A stretch of DNA of 34,635 nt from an uncultured Burkholderiales bacterium (GCA_903861115.1 CAIOTD010000082.1:1-34635); one strand, 5' to 3'. Positions 25,622 to 34,524 are shown, counted from the stretch's first letter. Notes: a model not told the origin generated them from the letters alone. Numbers and translations are program-made.

Positions 25622-26761
25622 ATGTCTGATTTAAGTCTTCAACTGCAGCCGGCATCAAGCCAACTTCCAGTCGATTGCTATTTTGATCAAGCGCTTTATG
25701 AGCGCGAGATGAAATTACTCTTTGCAAATGGCCCCAAATACGTTGGCCATGAACTGTGTGTGCCCAACGTAGGGGATTACTACGCTTTGGAACACGAGGG
25801 TGAAGGCCGAGCCTTGGTCAGAACACCTCAAGGCATCGAATTGATCTCCAATGTGTGCCGTCACCGCCAGGCCGTGATCTTGAAAGGCCGGGGCAATCTG
25901 TATGCAAACAATCAAGCCTCTGGGGGCAACATTGTGTGTCCACTGCACCGCTGGACTTATTCGCAATCAGGACAACTGCTGGGTGCCCCTCATTTTGCCA
26001 AAGACCCTTGCCTGGACTTACAAAACTACCCTCTTCAAAGCTGGAACGGTTTGCTTTTTGAACAAAATGCACGAGACATCAATCTAGATCTGGCCAACAT
26101 GGGCCCCAATGATGCGTTGCGCTTTGATGTCTACAACTTGGGCCAAGTTGAGTTGCATGAATGCAACTACAACTGGAAGACCTTTGTGGAGGTCTACCTT
26201 GAGGATTACCACGTGGGCCCCTTTCATCCAGGTTTAGGCCAGTTTGTTGAGTGCGAGGATCTGCGTTGGGAATTCAAACCTGAGTATTCTGTCCAAACGG
26301 TGGGGGTGGCCAATCAACTGCGCCAATCGGGCAGTGCCATCTATGAAAAATGGCAAAAAGCCTTGCTCAATTACCGCGGGGGCCAAGTGCCCACGCAAGG
26401 CGCCATTTGGTTGACCTATTACCCGCACATTATGGTGGAGTGGTACCCGCATGTGCTGACCGTCTCTACCCTGTGGCCAATGGGGCCAAGAAAGACACTC
26501 AACAAAATTGAATTCTTTTACCCAGAAGAAATTGTTGATTTTGAGCCCGCATTTGTTCAAGCCCAGCAAGCCGCTTACATGGAAACGTGCGCTGAGGATG
26601 ATGAGATCGCTGAACGCATGGACGCTGGCAGGTGGGCTTTGTTTCAACGCGGTCAAAACGAAGTCGGCCCCTATCAAAGCCCCATGGAAGATGGCATGCA
26701 GCACTTTCACGAGTGGTACCGCAACAAGTTGAATTTCACACAAGACCCACTCACCAAGTGA
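25622..26761 (+). CDS. Rieske aromatic ring-hydroxylating oxygenase, alpha subunit
   Basis: This is a Rieske non-haem iron oxygenase large subunit of 379 residues that would hydroxylate or demethylate an unidentified substrate. The Rieske centre ligands are C79-x-H81 and C106-x2-H109, with CRHRQAVILKGRG and CPLHRWTY. There are 24 residues between H81 and C106, more than the 16-17 usual in this family. The catalytic domain shows NYNWKTFVEVY, then D195-Y-H197-V-G-P-F-H202, the bridging aspartate and two iron histidines. No reductase, ferredoxin or beta subunit gene is adjacent, so electron partners must be elsewhere. A sulfurtransferase follows 53 bases downstream. Substrate is not predictable. 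Confidence 0.93.
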   Translation: MSDLSLQLQPASSQLPVDCYFDQALYEREMKLLFANGPKYVGHELCVPNVGDYYALEHEGEGRALVRTPQGIELISNVCRHRQAVILKGRGNLYANNQASGGNIVCPLHRWTYSQSGQLLGAPHFAKDPCLDLQNYPLQSWNGLLFEQNARDINLDLANMGPNDALRFDVYNLGQVELHECNYNWKTFVEVYLEDYHVGPFHPGLGQFVECEDLRWEFKPEYSVQTVGVANQLRQSGSAIYEKWQKALLNYRGGQVPTQGAIWLTYYPHIMVEWYPHVLTVSTLWPMGPRKTLNKIEFFYPEEIVDFEPAFVQAQQAAYMETCAEDDEIAERMDAGRWALFQRGQNEVGPYQSPMEDGMQHFHEWYRNKLNFTQDPLTK

Positions 26762-26814
26762 CGATCCCCTTTGGCCACAGGTCAGTTTGACACAAGAGTG
26801 GCTGCCATAGAAAA

Positions 26815-27771
26815 ATGGCCTCTCTTGGTCAACCGAACTCCCTCAATGCAACCATGACCTATTTCGACGACTTGATCAGCGCAAAAGAGCTTGCCTCTTT
26901 GTTGCCCAACGCGCGGCCTCATGCGCATCAAAAAGCCCCTTCGCTTTTGATCTTTGACGTGAGTTATGACCTCTCAGATGAACATTGGGGAAGGTCTCAA
27001 TTCGAGAAAGAACACATCGCACATGCACATTTTGCTGACTTGGGCCATGACTTGAGCGCGCATGAACCCCACTTGGCAATCAACGCTGGCAGACACCCTT
27101 TGCCGAGCAGAGCGCATTTTGCAAAGTGGTTGGGGGGCTTTCAGATTCAAGCCAACACACAGGTGGTGGTTTATGACCGGAACCAAAACAACTTCTGCGG
27201 TCGTCTTTGGTGGATGCTCAAATGGTGTGGACACGACCACGTTGCCGTCTTGGATGGCGCCTTTGCGCATTGGCAACTGATGGGTGGAGACGTTCAATCG
27301 AGTGCCACCCAAGAGAGCGCCCCACAAACTTTCGCGCCTCAAACGCCCTACCCTTTGTCCGCTTCACGCTTGCAGCTCAAAACCATGGATGCGGTCTTCA
27401 AGGACTTGAACGCAGGCCAGCAAACTTTGATTGATGCGAGGGGAAAGCCGCGTTTCCTGGGCCTGCAAGAGCCCCTGGATCCGATTGCCGGACACATCCC
27501 TGGCGCGCTGAATCGCCCGTTCAACGAAAATTTCACCCAAGAGGGCTTGTTCAAGTCAAAAGCACTGTTGCGAGAAGAGTTTTTAACGCTCTTGAACGGA
27601 CGAGATCCTTCCACTGTGGTGCATCAGTGCGGCAGCGGTGTGAGTGCAGTGCCCAATCTACTGGCCATGCACTTGGCCGGATTCGCACAGACAGCCCTGT
27701 ATGCAGGCAGCTGGAGCGAGTGGTCAAGAACACCTGGCATGCCGTGCGCTCAACACGAGCCCTCAACTTGA
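26815..27771 (+). CDS. 3-mercaptopyruvate-type sulfurtransferase (tandem rhodanese)
   Basis: This is a two-domain rhodanese of 318 residues that transfers sulphur from mercaptopyruvate or thiosulphate to an acceptor. The inactive first domain has LLIFDVSYDLSDEHWGR, HIAHAHFADLGHDL and VVVYDRNQNNFCGRLWWMLKWCGHDHVAVLDGAF. The second has LIDARGKPRFLG and the active-site loop with Cys272 in HQCGSGVSAVPN. The loop CGSGVSA resembles mercaptopyruvate sulfurtransferases (CGSGVTA) more than thiosulphate ones (CRKGVTA). ATG 26815 has no ribosome binding site. ATG 26854, giving MTYFDDLISAKELA, fits the family better, and a TTGACA at 26787-26792 would place a start point near 26819. Confidence 0.93.
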   Translation: MASLGQPNSLNATMTYFDDLISAKELASLLPNARPHAHQKAPSLLIFDVSYDLSDEHWGRSQFEKEHIAHAHFADLGHDLSAHEPHLAINAGRHPLPSRAHFAKWLGGFQIQANTQVVVYDRNQNNFCGRLWWMLKWCGHDHVAVLDGAFAHWQLMGGDVQSSATQESAPQTFAPQTPYPLSASRLQLKTMDAVFKDLNAGQQTLIDARGKPRFLGLQEPLDPIAGHIPGALNRPFNENFTQEGLFKSKALLREEFLTLLNGRDPSTVVHQCGSGVSAVPNLLAMHLAGFAQTALYAGSWSEWSRTPGMPCAQHEPST

Positions 27772-27788
27772 TCTTGTTGGCCTCAATC

Positions 27789-27803
27789 CCGTCCCATGGA
27801 CGG
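27789..27803. terminator. Hairpin between converging sulfurtransferase and ZIP genes
   Basis: CCGTCC-CAT-GGACGG is a perfect six-base stem with a three-base loop, 18 bases past the sulfurtransferase stop and 18 bases past the end of the ZIP gene from the other side. It has A6 on its forward 3' side and no U-run for either transcript. It is therefore a convergent-end hairpin rather than a textbook terminator. Confidence 0.5.
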
Positions 27804-27820
27804 AAAAAAGAGCCACCCCA

Positions 27821-28639
27821 TCAATGAAAAAGAATTTGCGTTAAATTCACCAGCCCCATGCCAGCAAAAAGCCATAAGATTTGATGCACAGTGGCCCGTG
27901 CCGTCAAACGTTTTTGCAGCTGTGGGATGAGGTCGGCCAGTGCCACATACAAGTAACTGCTGCTTGCAATGCTCAGCATATAGGGCACCCATTGCTCTCG
28001 CCCCTCCAACAAGCCATAGGCCAACACACCGCCAAGCGTGGTGACCAGGCCCGCCAAGGACAATTTAAACAACGCCCGGTTCTTCACACCCCCTGAGCTG
28101 GCCAAGACCGTCAAGTCTCCCATGTGGTGAGGGATTTCATGTGCCAAGACGGCAACACTTGCCGCATACCCCAAGTTCAAATCGGCCATGAACGCACCTG
28201 CGACCATGATGCCGTCACCAAAGGCGTGAACACTATCGCCCAAAAGGACTGACCAACCACCCACTTTGACAGCGGCGTGGGCATGCTGGGCGTGCGCGCT
28301 TGAAGGCGAATGCGCGTGTCCATGCTCGTGCACGTGCTCATCATGCGCCTCCTGTGCATGCTCATGTCCATGGTGCCAAAGTTCTGCTTTGTCGAGCAAG
28401 AAGAAAAAAATCAAGCCCACCAACAAAGTCATGAACAAATGACTCGGTGAAGCACCCGAGCCAAAGGCCTCAGGCAAGAGATGCAAGAAGGCCGTGGCCA
28501 GCAGTGCGCCTGCAGCCAAACTGAGCATGTGCTGCTGAAATCGACTCAACAAAGCTTTGGCAAGCACAAAGGCCACGAGGACGCTCCCAACGCCACACAT
28601 CAGGGTGCCAAAAATTATCGCCGCTAAAGTCAAATCCAT
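27821..28639 (-). CDS. ZIP-family divalent metal transporter
   Basis: This is an inner-membrane ZIP transporter, probably importing zinc or another divalent metal. The 272 residues show about eight hydrophobic segments. The conserved metal-binding helices are VHAFGDGIMVAGAF (variant of HNFxDG) and VAVLAHEIPHHMGDL, with FLHLLPEAF in an earlier helix. The loop after the third helix has 13 histidines within 34 residues, alternating with Glu, Ala and Gly, a typical metal sensor or buffer loop. The frame extends to a TTG at 28651, but ATG 28639 is a more usual start. It follows the hydrolase gene by about 50 bases on the same strand. Confidence 0.93.
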   Translation of the reverse strand: MDLTLAAIIFGTLMCGVGSVLVAFVLAKALLSRFQQHMLSLAAGALLATAFLHLLPEAFGSGASPSHLFMTLLVGLIFFFLLDKAELWHHGHEHAQEAHDEHVHEHGHAHSPSSAHAQHAHAAVKVGGWSVLLGDSVHAFGDGIMVAGAFMADLNLGYAASVAVLAHEIPHHMGDLTVLASSGGVKNRALFKLSLAGLVTTLGGVLAYGLLEGREQWVPYMLSIASSSYLYVALADLIPQLQKRLTARATVHQILWLFAGMGLVNLTQILFH

Positions 28640-28689
28640 TCTCACCGCCAAACTTCAAATTACTTGTTCAACCACTGAAAACACCAGGC

Positions 28690-29556
28690 TCAAAGCAAGG
28701 CTTTGAACCACGCCAAGGTCTGCGCCCAACCGTCCACTGCCGCTTGAGGTACATAAGAGGCTCGGTAGTCTGCATGAAATGCATGCCCCACACCGGGATA
28801 AATGACAAAGCGACTTTGTTGCGCGGCCTTCACGCCCAACTTTGCCGCTTCTTGCATTTCCATTTTCATGCGTTCAATGGATGCAAGTGGGATGGAGGCA
28901 TCGCGATCTCCATACAAGCCCAAAACAGGCGCTCGCAAAGCATTGAGCTGCTCGATGGGGTGCGCAGGTGCAAAGGGGGTGTGCGCCCCTTGGAGTCGAC
29001 CATACCATGCCACCGCGGCTTTGAGCCTTTTTTGATGCTCGGCATAAAGCCAAGCAATGCGTCCACCCCAACAAAAGCCATTGATGCCCAAGCGATCTAT
29101 ATCAAAGCCTTGCGCTTGAGCCCAAAGCACACAGGCATCTAAATCGGCCATCACTTGCTGATCAGGCACTTTGTCAATCAACTCCGTTTGGAGCTTCGCC
29201 AATTGCGCATAGTCGCTTGGGTCGCCTTGGCGAACAAACAACTCTGGCGCAATGGCGCAGTAACCCGCATGTGCAAATCGCCTGGCAACGTCGGCAATGT
29301 ACTCGTGCACACCAAAGATCTCAGAGATGACAAGCACCACAGGCAAATTTGAGCGATTGCTGGGTTTGGCCACAAAGACGGGAAACTTGTAGCCCTCTCG
29401 TTCGACCATCACCTCTGCCGTGTCCAGGCCCTCAGAGCTTGTGCGAATGGCGGTTTGAGCCACCAAAGGAGAAGCGGCCAAGGCGTAGCCAACGCCCAAG
29501 ACGCGCTTGAGTGCGACACGACGCGTACTCATTTCTAAACGCTTTAACAAATCCAT
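28690..29556 (-). CDS. Dienelactone hydrolase family protein with Tat signal
   Basis: This is an alpha/beta-hydrolase of the dienelactone hydrolase family, 288 residues. The N-terminus MSTRRVALKRVLGVGYALAASPLVAQ after a short extension looks like a twin-arginine signal, so the enzyme is likely periplasmic. Catalytic residues are Cys162 in GFCWGG, Asp217 or Asp219 in GDRDASIP and His258 in GVGHAFHADY. Glu79 in SEIFGVHEY matches the glutamate that activates cysteine in the family. ATG 29532 (MSTRR) is an alternative start; neither start has a strong ribosome binding site. It sits 39 bases after polA and may be cotranscribed. The natural substrate is unknown. Confidence 0.92.
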   Translation of the reverse strand: MDLLKRLEMSTRRVALKRVLGVGYALAASPLVAQTAIRTSSEGLDTAEVMVEREGYKFPVFVAKPSNRSNLPVVLVISEIFGVHEYIADVARRFAHAGYCAIAPELFVRQGDPSDYAQLAKLQTELIDKVPDQQVMADLDACVLWAQAQGFDIDRLGINGFCWGGRIAWLYAEHQKRLKAAVAWYGRLQGAHTPFAPAHPIEQLNALRAPVLGLYGDRDASIPLASIERMKMEMQEAAKLGVKAAQQSRFVIYPGVGHAFHADYRASYVPQAAVDGWAQTLAWFKALL

Positions 29557-29595
29557 TCAGTTCAAGCCCTTTTGTTCAATCGTTGCCCGATGTGC

Positions 29596-32406
29596 TCAAT
29601 GCGCAAGATCCCAGTTCAAACCAAATCCAAGTTCGGCAATCAAAGGCACTTTAAGCGTTGCGACTTGGGACATCAACAGAGGTACATTTTGCTGAACCCA
29701 TTCCAACTCATTTTGAGGGACCTCAAACACCAATTCATCGTGCACTTGCATGATGATTTTGGTCTTGAGCGCGTTTGAGTCCAAAGCATGCTGAACTTTG
29801 ATCATGCTCATCTTGATCAAATCTGCAGCGGTGCCTTGCATGGGCGCATTGATCGCAGCCCGCTCAGAACCGGCACGACGTGGCCCGTTGGGAGAGTTGA
29901 TTTCAGGCAAATACAAGCGTCGCCCAAAAACAGTTTGGACATACCCCTTGGCCTTGGCACTGATGCGGGTTGACTCCATGTAGCGCTTCACGCCAGAAAA
30001 ACGCTCAAAGTAACGCTCAATGTAGAGCTTGGCCGCCGAATTATCGATGCCCAAAGCCTTGGCCAATCCGAAGGCACTCATGCCATAAATCAGGCCAAAA
30101 TTGATCACCTTTGCGTACCTGCGTTGCTCGGCGCTCACCTCTTGCTGAGGAAGACCAAAAATCTCTGCTGCCGTTGCGCGGTGCACATCAACCCCCTCGT
30201 GAAAGGCTTTCATCAGCGCCTCATCCTCACTGGTGTGGGCCATGATGCGCAATTCAATTTGACTGTAATCGGCGCTTGCGATGACACTCCCCAAAGGGGC
30301 CACAAAGGCTTCCCTGACTCTGCGCCCCTCAGGCGTGCGAACGGGAATGTTTTGCAAGTTGGGATCGTTGCTGGACAAGCGGCCCGTGACCGCAACGGCT
30401 TGGGCATAGTGCGTGTGAACCCGAAAAGTCCTGGGGTTGATCAATGTGGCCAACTTGTCGGTATACGTGCTTTTAAGCTTGCTCAAACCGCGGTGCTCCA
30501 AGATCTTCGCTGGCAAGGGGTAATCGAGTGCCAGCTTTTCTAACACCTCTTCATCTGTACTGGGTGCACCTTTGGCCGTTTTCTTGATGATCGGTAAACC
30601 CAGCTTTTCAAAAAAGATCTCTCCAATTTGTTTGGGCGAGCTTAGGTTGAAGTCCTCTCCTGCCAGTTCATGCGCCTGCGACTCCAACTGCGCAATGCGT
30701 TCTCCCAATTGAGCACTTTGCGTCTCTAGCGTTTTTGCATCGATCATCACCCCATTGCGCTCGACTCGGTACAAGGCCTCGCTGCTGTCAATTTCCAGCT
30801 GGTAAATAAAGGCAAGCTTCTCGTCCTCTTCCAGTCGAGGCCACAGCACCTCATGGACTTCCAGCGTCATGTCGGCATCTTCGCAAGCATATTGTGTGGC
30901 CCGCTCAAGGCTGACCCTGGCAAAGGGAATTTGTTGTGCGCCTTTGCCACACACGTCTTCATAAGACAGCCCCGTTCGGGCCAAGTGACGTTGACCCAAA
31001 CTCTCTAAACCATGAGGTCGGTGCACCTCAAGCACATAACTCTCCAGCATGGTGTCGTGCACATAGCCCTTGACCTCAATGCCGTGATTGGCAAAGACGT
31101 GTCTGTCGTATTTAAAGTGCTGACCCAATTTGTGTGCACCCGCATCCTCTAACCAAGGCTTGAGTCGACTCAAGACCTCTTCAAGCTTCAACTGTGTTTG
31201 CCCGATCTCCAAGTCATGCCCAAGTGGAATGTAGGCGGCTTCACCGGGCTTGATCGACCAACTGATGCCAATCAACTGCGCATTCATTTGAACCAATGAA
31301 TCGGTCTCCGTATCCAAGCTGACCAAAGGGGCCCGTTGAATGGCCTCAAAGGAACGCTCAAATTGCTCCCATGTGGTGATGCACTGATAGTGGCGTTCTT
31401 CGATTGTCGAGGGTTTGGGCGCCAAATCTCCAAACAAGTCCTGCCCAGGTGGCCGTTCACTGTCGTCGGCCAAACTTGCGTGGGCAGCGTTGGAAGGCGC
31501 CAAAGAGCGACTGGCACCTGAGGCGCCAAAGGTTTTCACCAAGCCCTTGAAGCCATATTTCTCACAAAAATCAACCAACCCCGCCGACTGGGGCGGGGTC
31601 ATTTTCAAATCGTCAAAGTCAGGGAGTTTTTGCAAATAAGCACCCAAGTCACAATCGGTTTTGATCGTCACGAGTTTTTTGGCCATGGGCAACCACTCCA
31701 ATGCGTTGCGCAAATTCTCGCCAACCACACCAGTAATTTCTGCCGCATTTGCGATCACGCCGTCCAAGGAGCCGTACTGGGTCAACCACTTCACTGCAGT
31801 TTTGGGACCCACTTTGGGCACGCCGGGCACATTGTCAACCGCATCACCCACCAGGGTCTGGTAATCAATCATGCGCTGCGGGGGCACGCCAAATTCTTTG
31901 AGCACACCCTCTTCATCTCGCTTTTTTTGGTTCATGGTGTCAAAGATCATGATGTGCTCATCGACCAACTGACTCATGTCTTTGTCTCCACTGGAGATCA
32001 CCACTCTAAAGCCTTGAGCGCTTGCCAATTTGGCCAAGGTGCCAAGCACATCATCGGCCTCGACACCGGGCACGTTCAGCACCGGCCAGCCAAGAAGCTG
32101 AACCACTTCGTGAATGGGATCAATTTGAGTGCGCAAATCATCCGGCATGGGTGAGCGGTGCGCTTTGTACTGCGGGTACCATTCATCTCTGAAGGTTGGG
32201 CCTTTGGCATCAAACACACAGGCTGCAAAATCAGTCGGAAAGTCTTTTTTAAGACTTTGCATCATGTTGATCATGCCTCGAATCGCCCCCGTTGCAGGAC
32301 TCGTTGGGTCTGAGGGCGTCGCCCTCAAATCGGGCATGGCATGAAAGGCCCGGTAAAGGTAGCTTGAGCCGTCAACGAGCAGTAAAAGTGGTTTTTCTTC
32401 TTGCAT
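29596..32406 (-). CDS. polA: DNA polymerase I
   Basis: DNA polymerase I fills gaps and removes RNA primers in replication and repair. The 936 residues are three complete domains. The 5' nuclease has VDGSSYLYRAFHAMP, VPGVEADDVLGTLA and DAVDNVPGVPKVGPKTA. The 3'-5' proofreading domain has intact D365 and E367 in SLDTETDSL. The polymerase has motif A SADYSQIELRIMAH, motif B RRYAKVINFGLIYGMSAFGLA (starting at RR) and motif C MQVHDELVFEV. Length is typical. The ATG at 32406 has no clear Shine-Dalgarno. It diverges from thrB across 287 bases. Confidence 0.98.
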   Translation of the reverse strand: MQEEKPLLLLVDGSSYLYRAFHAMPDLRATPSDPTSPATGAIRGMINMMQSLKKDFPTDFAACVFDAKGPTFRDEWYPQYKAHRSPMPDDLRTQIDPIHEVVQLLGWPVLNVPGVEADDVLGTLAKLASAQGFRVVISSGDKDMSQLVDEHIMIFDTMNQKKRDEEGVLKEFGVPPQRMIDYQTLVGDAVDNVPGVPKVGPKTAVKWLTQYGSLDGVIANAAEITGVVGENLRNALEWLPMAKKLVTIKTDCDLGAYLQKLPDFDDLKMTPPQSAGLVDFCEKYGFKGLVKTFGASGASRSLAPSNAAHASLADDSERPPGQDLFGDLAPKPSTIEERHYQCITTWEQFERSFEAIQRAPLVSLDTETDSLVQMNAQLIGISWSIKPGEAAYIPLGHDLEIGQTQLKLEEVLSRLKPWLEDAGAHKLGQHFKYDRHVFANHGIEVKGYVHDTMLESYVLEVHRPHGLESLGQRHLARTGLSYEDVCGKGAQQIPFARVSLERATQYACEDADMTLEVHEVLWPRLEEDEKLAFIYQLEIDSSEALYRVERNGVMIDAKTLETQSAQLGERIAQLESQAHELAGEDFNLSSPKQIGEIFFEKLGLPIIKKTAKGAPSTDEEVLEKLALDYPLPAKILEHRGLSKLKSTYTDKLATLINPRTFRVHTHYAQAVAVTGRLSSNDPNLQNIPVRTPEGRRVREAFVAPLGSVIASADYSQIELRIMAHTSEDEALMKAFHEGVDVHRATAAEIFGLPQQEVSAEQRRYAKVINFGLIYGMSAFGLAKALGIDNSAAKLYIERYFERFSGVKRYMESTRISAKAKGYVQTVFGRRLYLPEINSPNGPRRAGSERAAINAPMQGTAADLIKMSMIKVQHALDSNALKTKIIMQVHDELVFEVPQNELEWVQQNVPLLMSQVATLKVPLIAELGFGLNWDLAH

Positions 32407-32668
32407 GGGGGTATTTTGCCCTTGAAGCGGGGGATTTCAACCCCAAAAGAAATAAAAAATTCAAGGCCCACCCGACCCAAATGACTAAAAATTTCAGCCT
32501 GACAACGCATCCAGGGAGAAGACCTCTACAATCAGCTTTGAGACCCAAGAACATTGTCTTGCCGTGAGAGGCTAGGCGATCCGAGTCTGAGTGAATAAAT
32601 TTTTCTTTCCACCCAAAAACGCGTGCCCACTGAAACAGAACTGATTTTTTGCATTTGTCCTTGCTCCT

Positions 32669-32674
32669 TATAAC
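32669..32674 (+). promoter_or_regulatory. Candidate -10 box close to thrB start
   Basis: TATAAC lies only 20 bases before the thrB ATG, with no good -35 at 16-18 bases (the nearest, TTGCAT, is 14 bases away). If used, transcription would start about 32681 and leave a leader near 13 bases, mostly U, with no ribosome binding site. The rest of the 287-base polA-thrB gap shows nothing else that I can name. Confidence 0.35.
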
Positions 32675-32693
32675 TTTGAATGTGTTTTTTTAA

Positions 32694-33677
32694 ATGGCCG
32701 TATTCACACAAGTCACCATCCAAGAGGCTCAAGCCCTTTTAGATCAACTGAGTTTGGGGCAAGCCTTGGAGCTCAAAGGCATTGAAGGTGGCATTGAAAA
32801 CACCAATTATTTCCTAGACTGCACGCCAACTGACCCTCTGGCCCCAACGCCTGCTCGCTATGTGCTCACGCTCTTTGAACGACTCAGCAAGGAGGAATTG
32901 CCTTTTTATCTTCATTTGATGAAACATTTGGCCAACAAGGGCATCCCTGTGCCGGACCCACAAGTCAACAGCCAAGGGGAGTTGCTCTTTGAAGTGGCGG
33001 GCAAACCCGCTGCATTGGTCAACCGATTGAGCGGCAAAAGCCACCTCGAACCCAGCACAAAGCACTGTGCAACGGTTGCGCAAATGCTGGCACAAATGCA
33101 TCTTGCTGGTCAAGACTATGCTCGCACACAACCCAATTTAAGGGGTCTAAAGTGGTGGCTAGAAACAGCACCCAGCATTCTCGAGTTTTTGGACAGGGAT
33201 CACAAAGCATTGCTTGAGCAGGAAATTGCTTTTCAGCTGAACTTGTCTCAAACCTCGCTGTATGCCAGTTTGCCCAAAGGCGCCATCCATGCCGACTTGT
33301 TCAGAGACAATGTCATGTTTGATGGCGAGCATCTCACAGGTTTTTTTGACTTTTACTTTGCTGGCACCGATACTTGGCTGTTTGATATTGCAGTTTGCCT
33401 GAACGATTGGTGCATTGACTTGTCCACGGGTGCATTCATTGAAGAGCGAATGCATGCATTTTTAGAGGCCTACCAATCTGTGCGACCCTTCACGCGGCAA
33501 GAAAGAAAGCTCTTCAATCCCTTGTTAAGAGCTGCAGCGCTTCGTTTTTGGATCTCTCGACTTTGGGATTTTCATCTTCCCCGTGAAGCCAATCTTTTAA
33601 AGGCCCACGACCCCAAGCATTTTGAAAACATTTTAAAACTCAGGGTTCAAAGTCCCGTGAGCCATCTTCTTTTTTAA
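32694..33677 (+). CDS. thrB: Homoserine kinase (APH-fold, ThrB2 type)
   Basis: This enzyme phosphorylates homoserine in threonine synthesis. It belongs to the aminoglycoside-phosphotransferase-like ThrB family of betaproteobacteria and Pseudomonas, not the GHMP type of E. coli. The 327 residues begin MAVFTQVT and contain GIEGGIENTNYFL (29-41). The catalytic loop has H199, D201 and N206 in GAIHADLFRDNVMF, and the metal-binding FFDFYFAGTDTWLFDIA has its aspartate at 219. The start agrees with homologues I remember (MAVFT), yet the bases before it are T and A with no Shine-Dalgarno. Confidence 0.95.
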   Translation: MAVFTQVTIQEAQALLDQLSLGQALELKGIEGGIENTNYFLDCTPTDPLAPTPARYVLTLFERLSKEELPFYLHLMKHLANKGIPVPDPQVNSQGELLFEVAGKPAALVNRLSGKSHLEPSTKHCATVAQMLAQMHLAGQDYARTQPNLRGLKWWLETAPSILEFLDRDHKALLEQEIAFQLNLSQTSLYASLPKGAIHADLFRDNVMFDGEHLTGFFDFYFAGTDTWLFDIAVCLNDWCIDLSTGAFIEERMHAFLEAYQSVRPFTRQERKLFNPLLRAAALRFWISRLWDFHLPREANLLKAHDPKHFENILKLRVQSPVSHLLF

Positions 33678-33713
33678 GCTCGGCCCGCTGCTATTTCTCA
33701 AACCCTAGACATC

Positions 33714-34490
33714 ATGAAATTAAACATTGTTCCAGCCCGTACAGGTGCCCTTTGGGTCAAACAAGGGGCGAAAACCTATGTGCGCCAGCCCATTGCATTG
33801 ACGGGTCTGTTTTTGATGTTCATGGCCTTGATGTCCCTGGTCTCCATGATTCCCTTGATCGGCGGCGTCATTGGACTCGTCTTGATTCCAAGTGCAAGTT
33901 TGGGGCTCATGGCCGGCGCGCAAGAAGCGCTTGCAGGAAAATTTCCCAGACCTTTAACGCTCTTTTGCGCCTTTCGCATCTCCAAAGAAAAATCCAAACA
34001 AATGCTGATCTTGGGTGTTTTTTATGCCCTTGGCTTTTTGATCTTGGCAGGCTTATCGGCCTTGGTCGATGGGGGCAGTTTTGCCAAGTTTTATTTGGTC
34101 GGAAGCACCCTGACCAAAGAGCTCATCATGAAGAGTGACTTCCAACAAGCGATGTGGCTGGCGCTCATTTTGTACATCCCCTTCTCCAGTCTCTTTTGGC
34201 ACGCCCCCGCCTTGGTGTTTTGGCATGGCGTGAGCGTGCCAAAAAGCATGTTTTTCTCAGGCATTGCTTGCGTCTCAAATTGGAGAGCTTTTTTGATCTT
34301 CGCTTTTACGTGGGCAGCCATTTTTGCTTGTGTGGCCTTGGCGCTTGGCGTGCTTTCAAGTCTAAGCGAAGAGTCGGCCTGGGTGAGCGAATTGCTGCTG
34401 CCCGTCATGCTGATCTTGGCTTCCATCTTCTTTACGTCATCCCTCTTTAGTTTCAAAGACTGCTTTACTTCAGAGACCATTTTGGCGTAA
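33714..34490 (+). CDS. BPSS1780-family integral membrane protein
   Basis: This is a polytopic inner-membrane protein of 258 residues and unknown function, of the type annotated as BPSS1780-family in Burkholderiales. It begins MKLNIVPARTGALWVKQG, with hydrophobic segments near 29-50, 53-70, 98-118, 143-162, 195-215 and 223-243. The N-terminal pattern VPARTGALWVKQGAKTYVRQP is what I recognise for the family. It lies 36 bases after thrB on the same strand, a pairing I recall from related genomes, but no link to threonine synthesis is known. Confidence 0.85.
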   Translation: MKLNIVPARTGALWVKQGAKTYVRQPIALTGLFLMFMALMSLVSMIPLIGGVIGLVLIPSASLGLMAGAQEALAGKFPRPLTLFCAFRISKEKSKQMLILGVFYALGFLILAGLSALVDGGSFAKFYLVGSTLTKELIMKSDFQQAMWLALILYIPFSSLFWHAPALVFWHGVSVPKSMFFSGIACVSNWRAFLIFAFTWAAIFACVALALGVLSSLSEESAWVSELLLPVMLILASIFFTSSLFSFKDCFTSETILA

Positions 34491-34497
34491 ATGTTTG

Positions 34498-34515
34498 GGC
34501 CTTGAGCTCAAGGCC
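34498..34515. terminator. 18-base palindrome between converging genes
   Basis: GGCCTTGAGCTCAAGGCC is a perfect palindrome that can fold as a seven-base stem with loop AGCT. It lies seven bases after the membrane-protein stop and nine bases after the end of the facing gene. No U-run follows on either strand, so its efficiency as a terminator is uncertain. Confidence 0.5.
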
Positions 34516-34524
34516 GCAAGCCCA

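Noticed and set aside
31630-32154. 174-codon forward frame
   Set aside because: It is antisense to the polA 5'-nuclease domain. It has many His and Gly residues and no domain.
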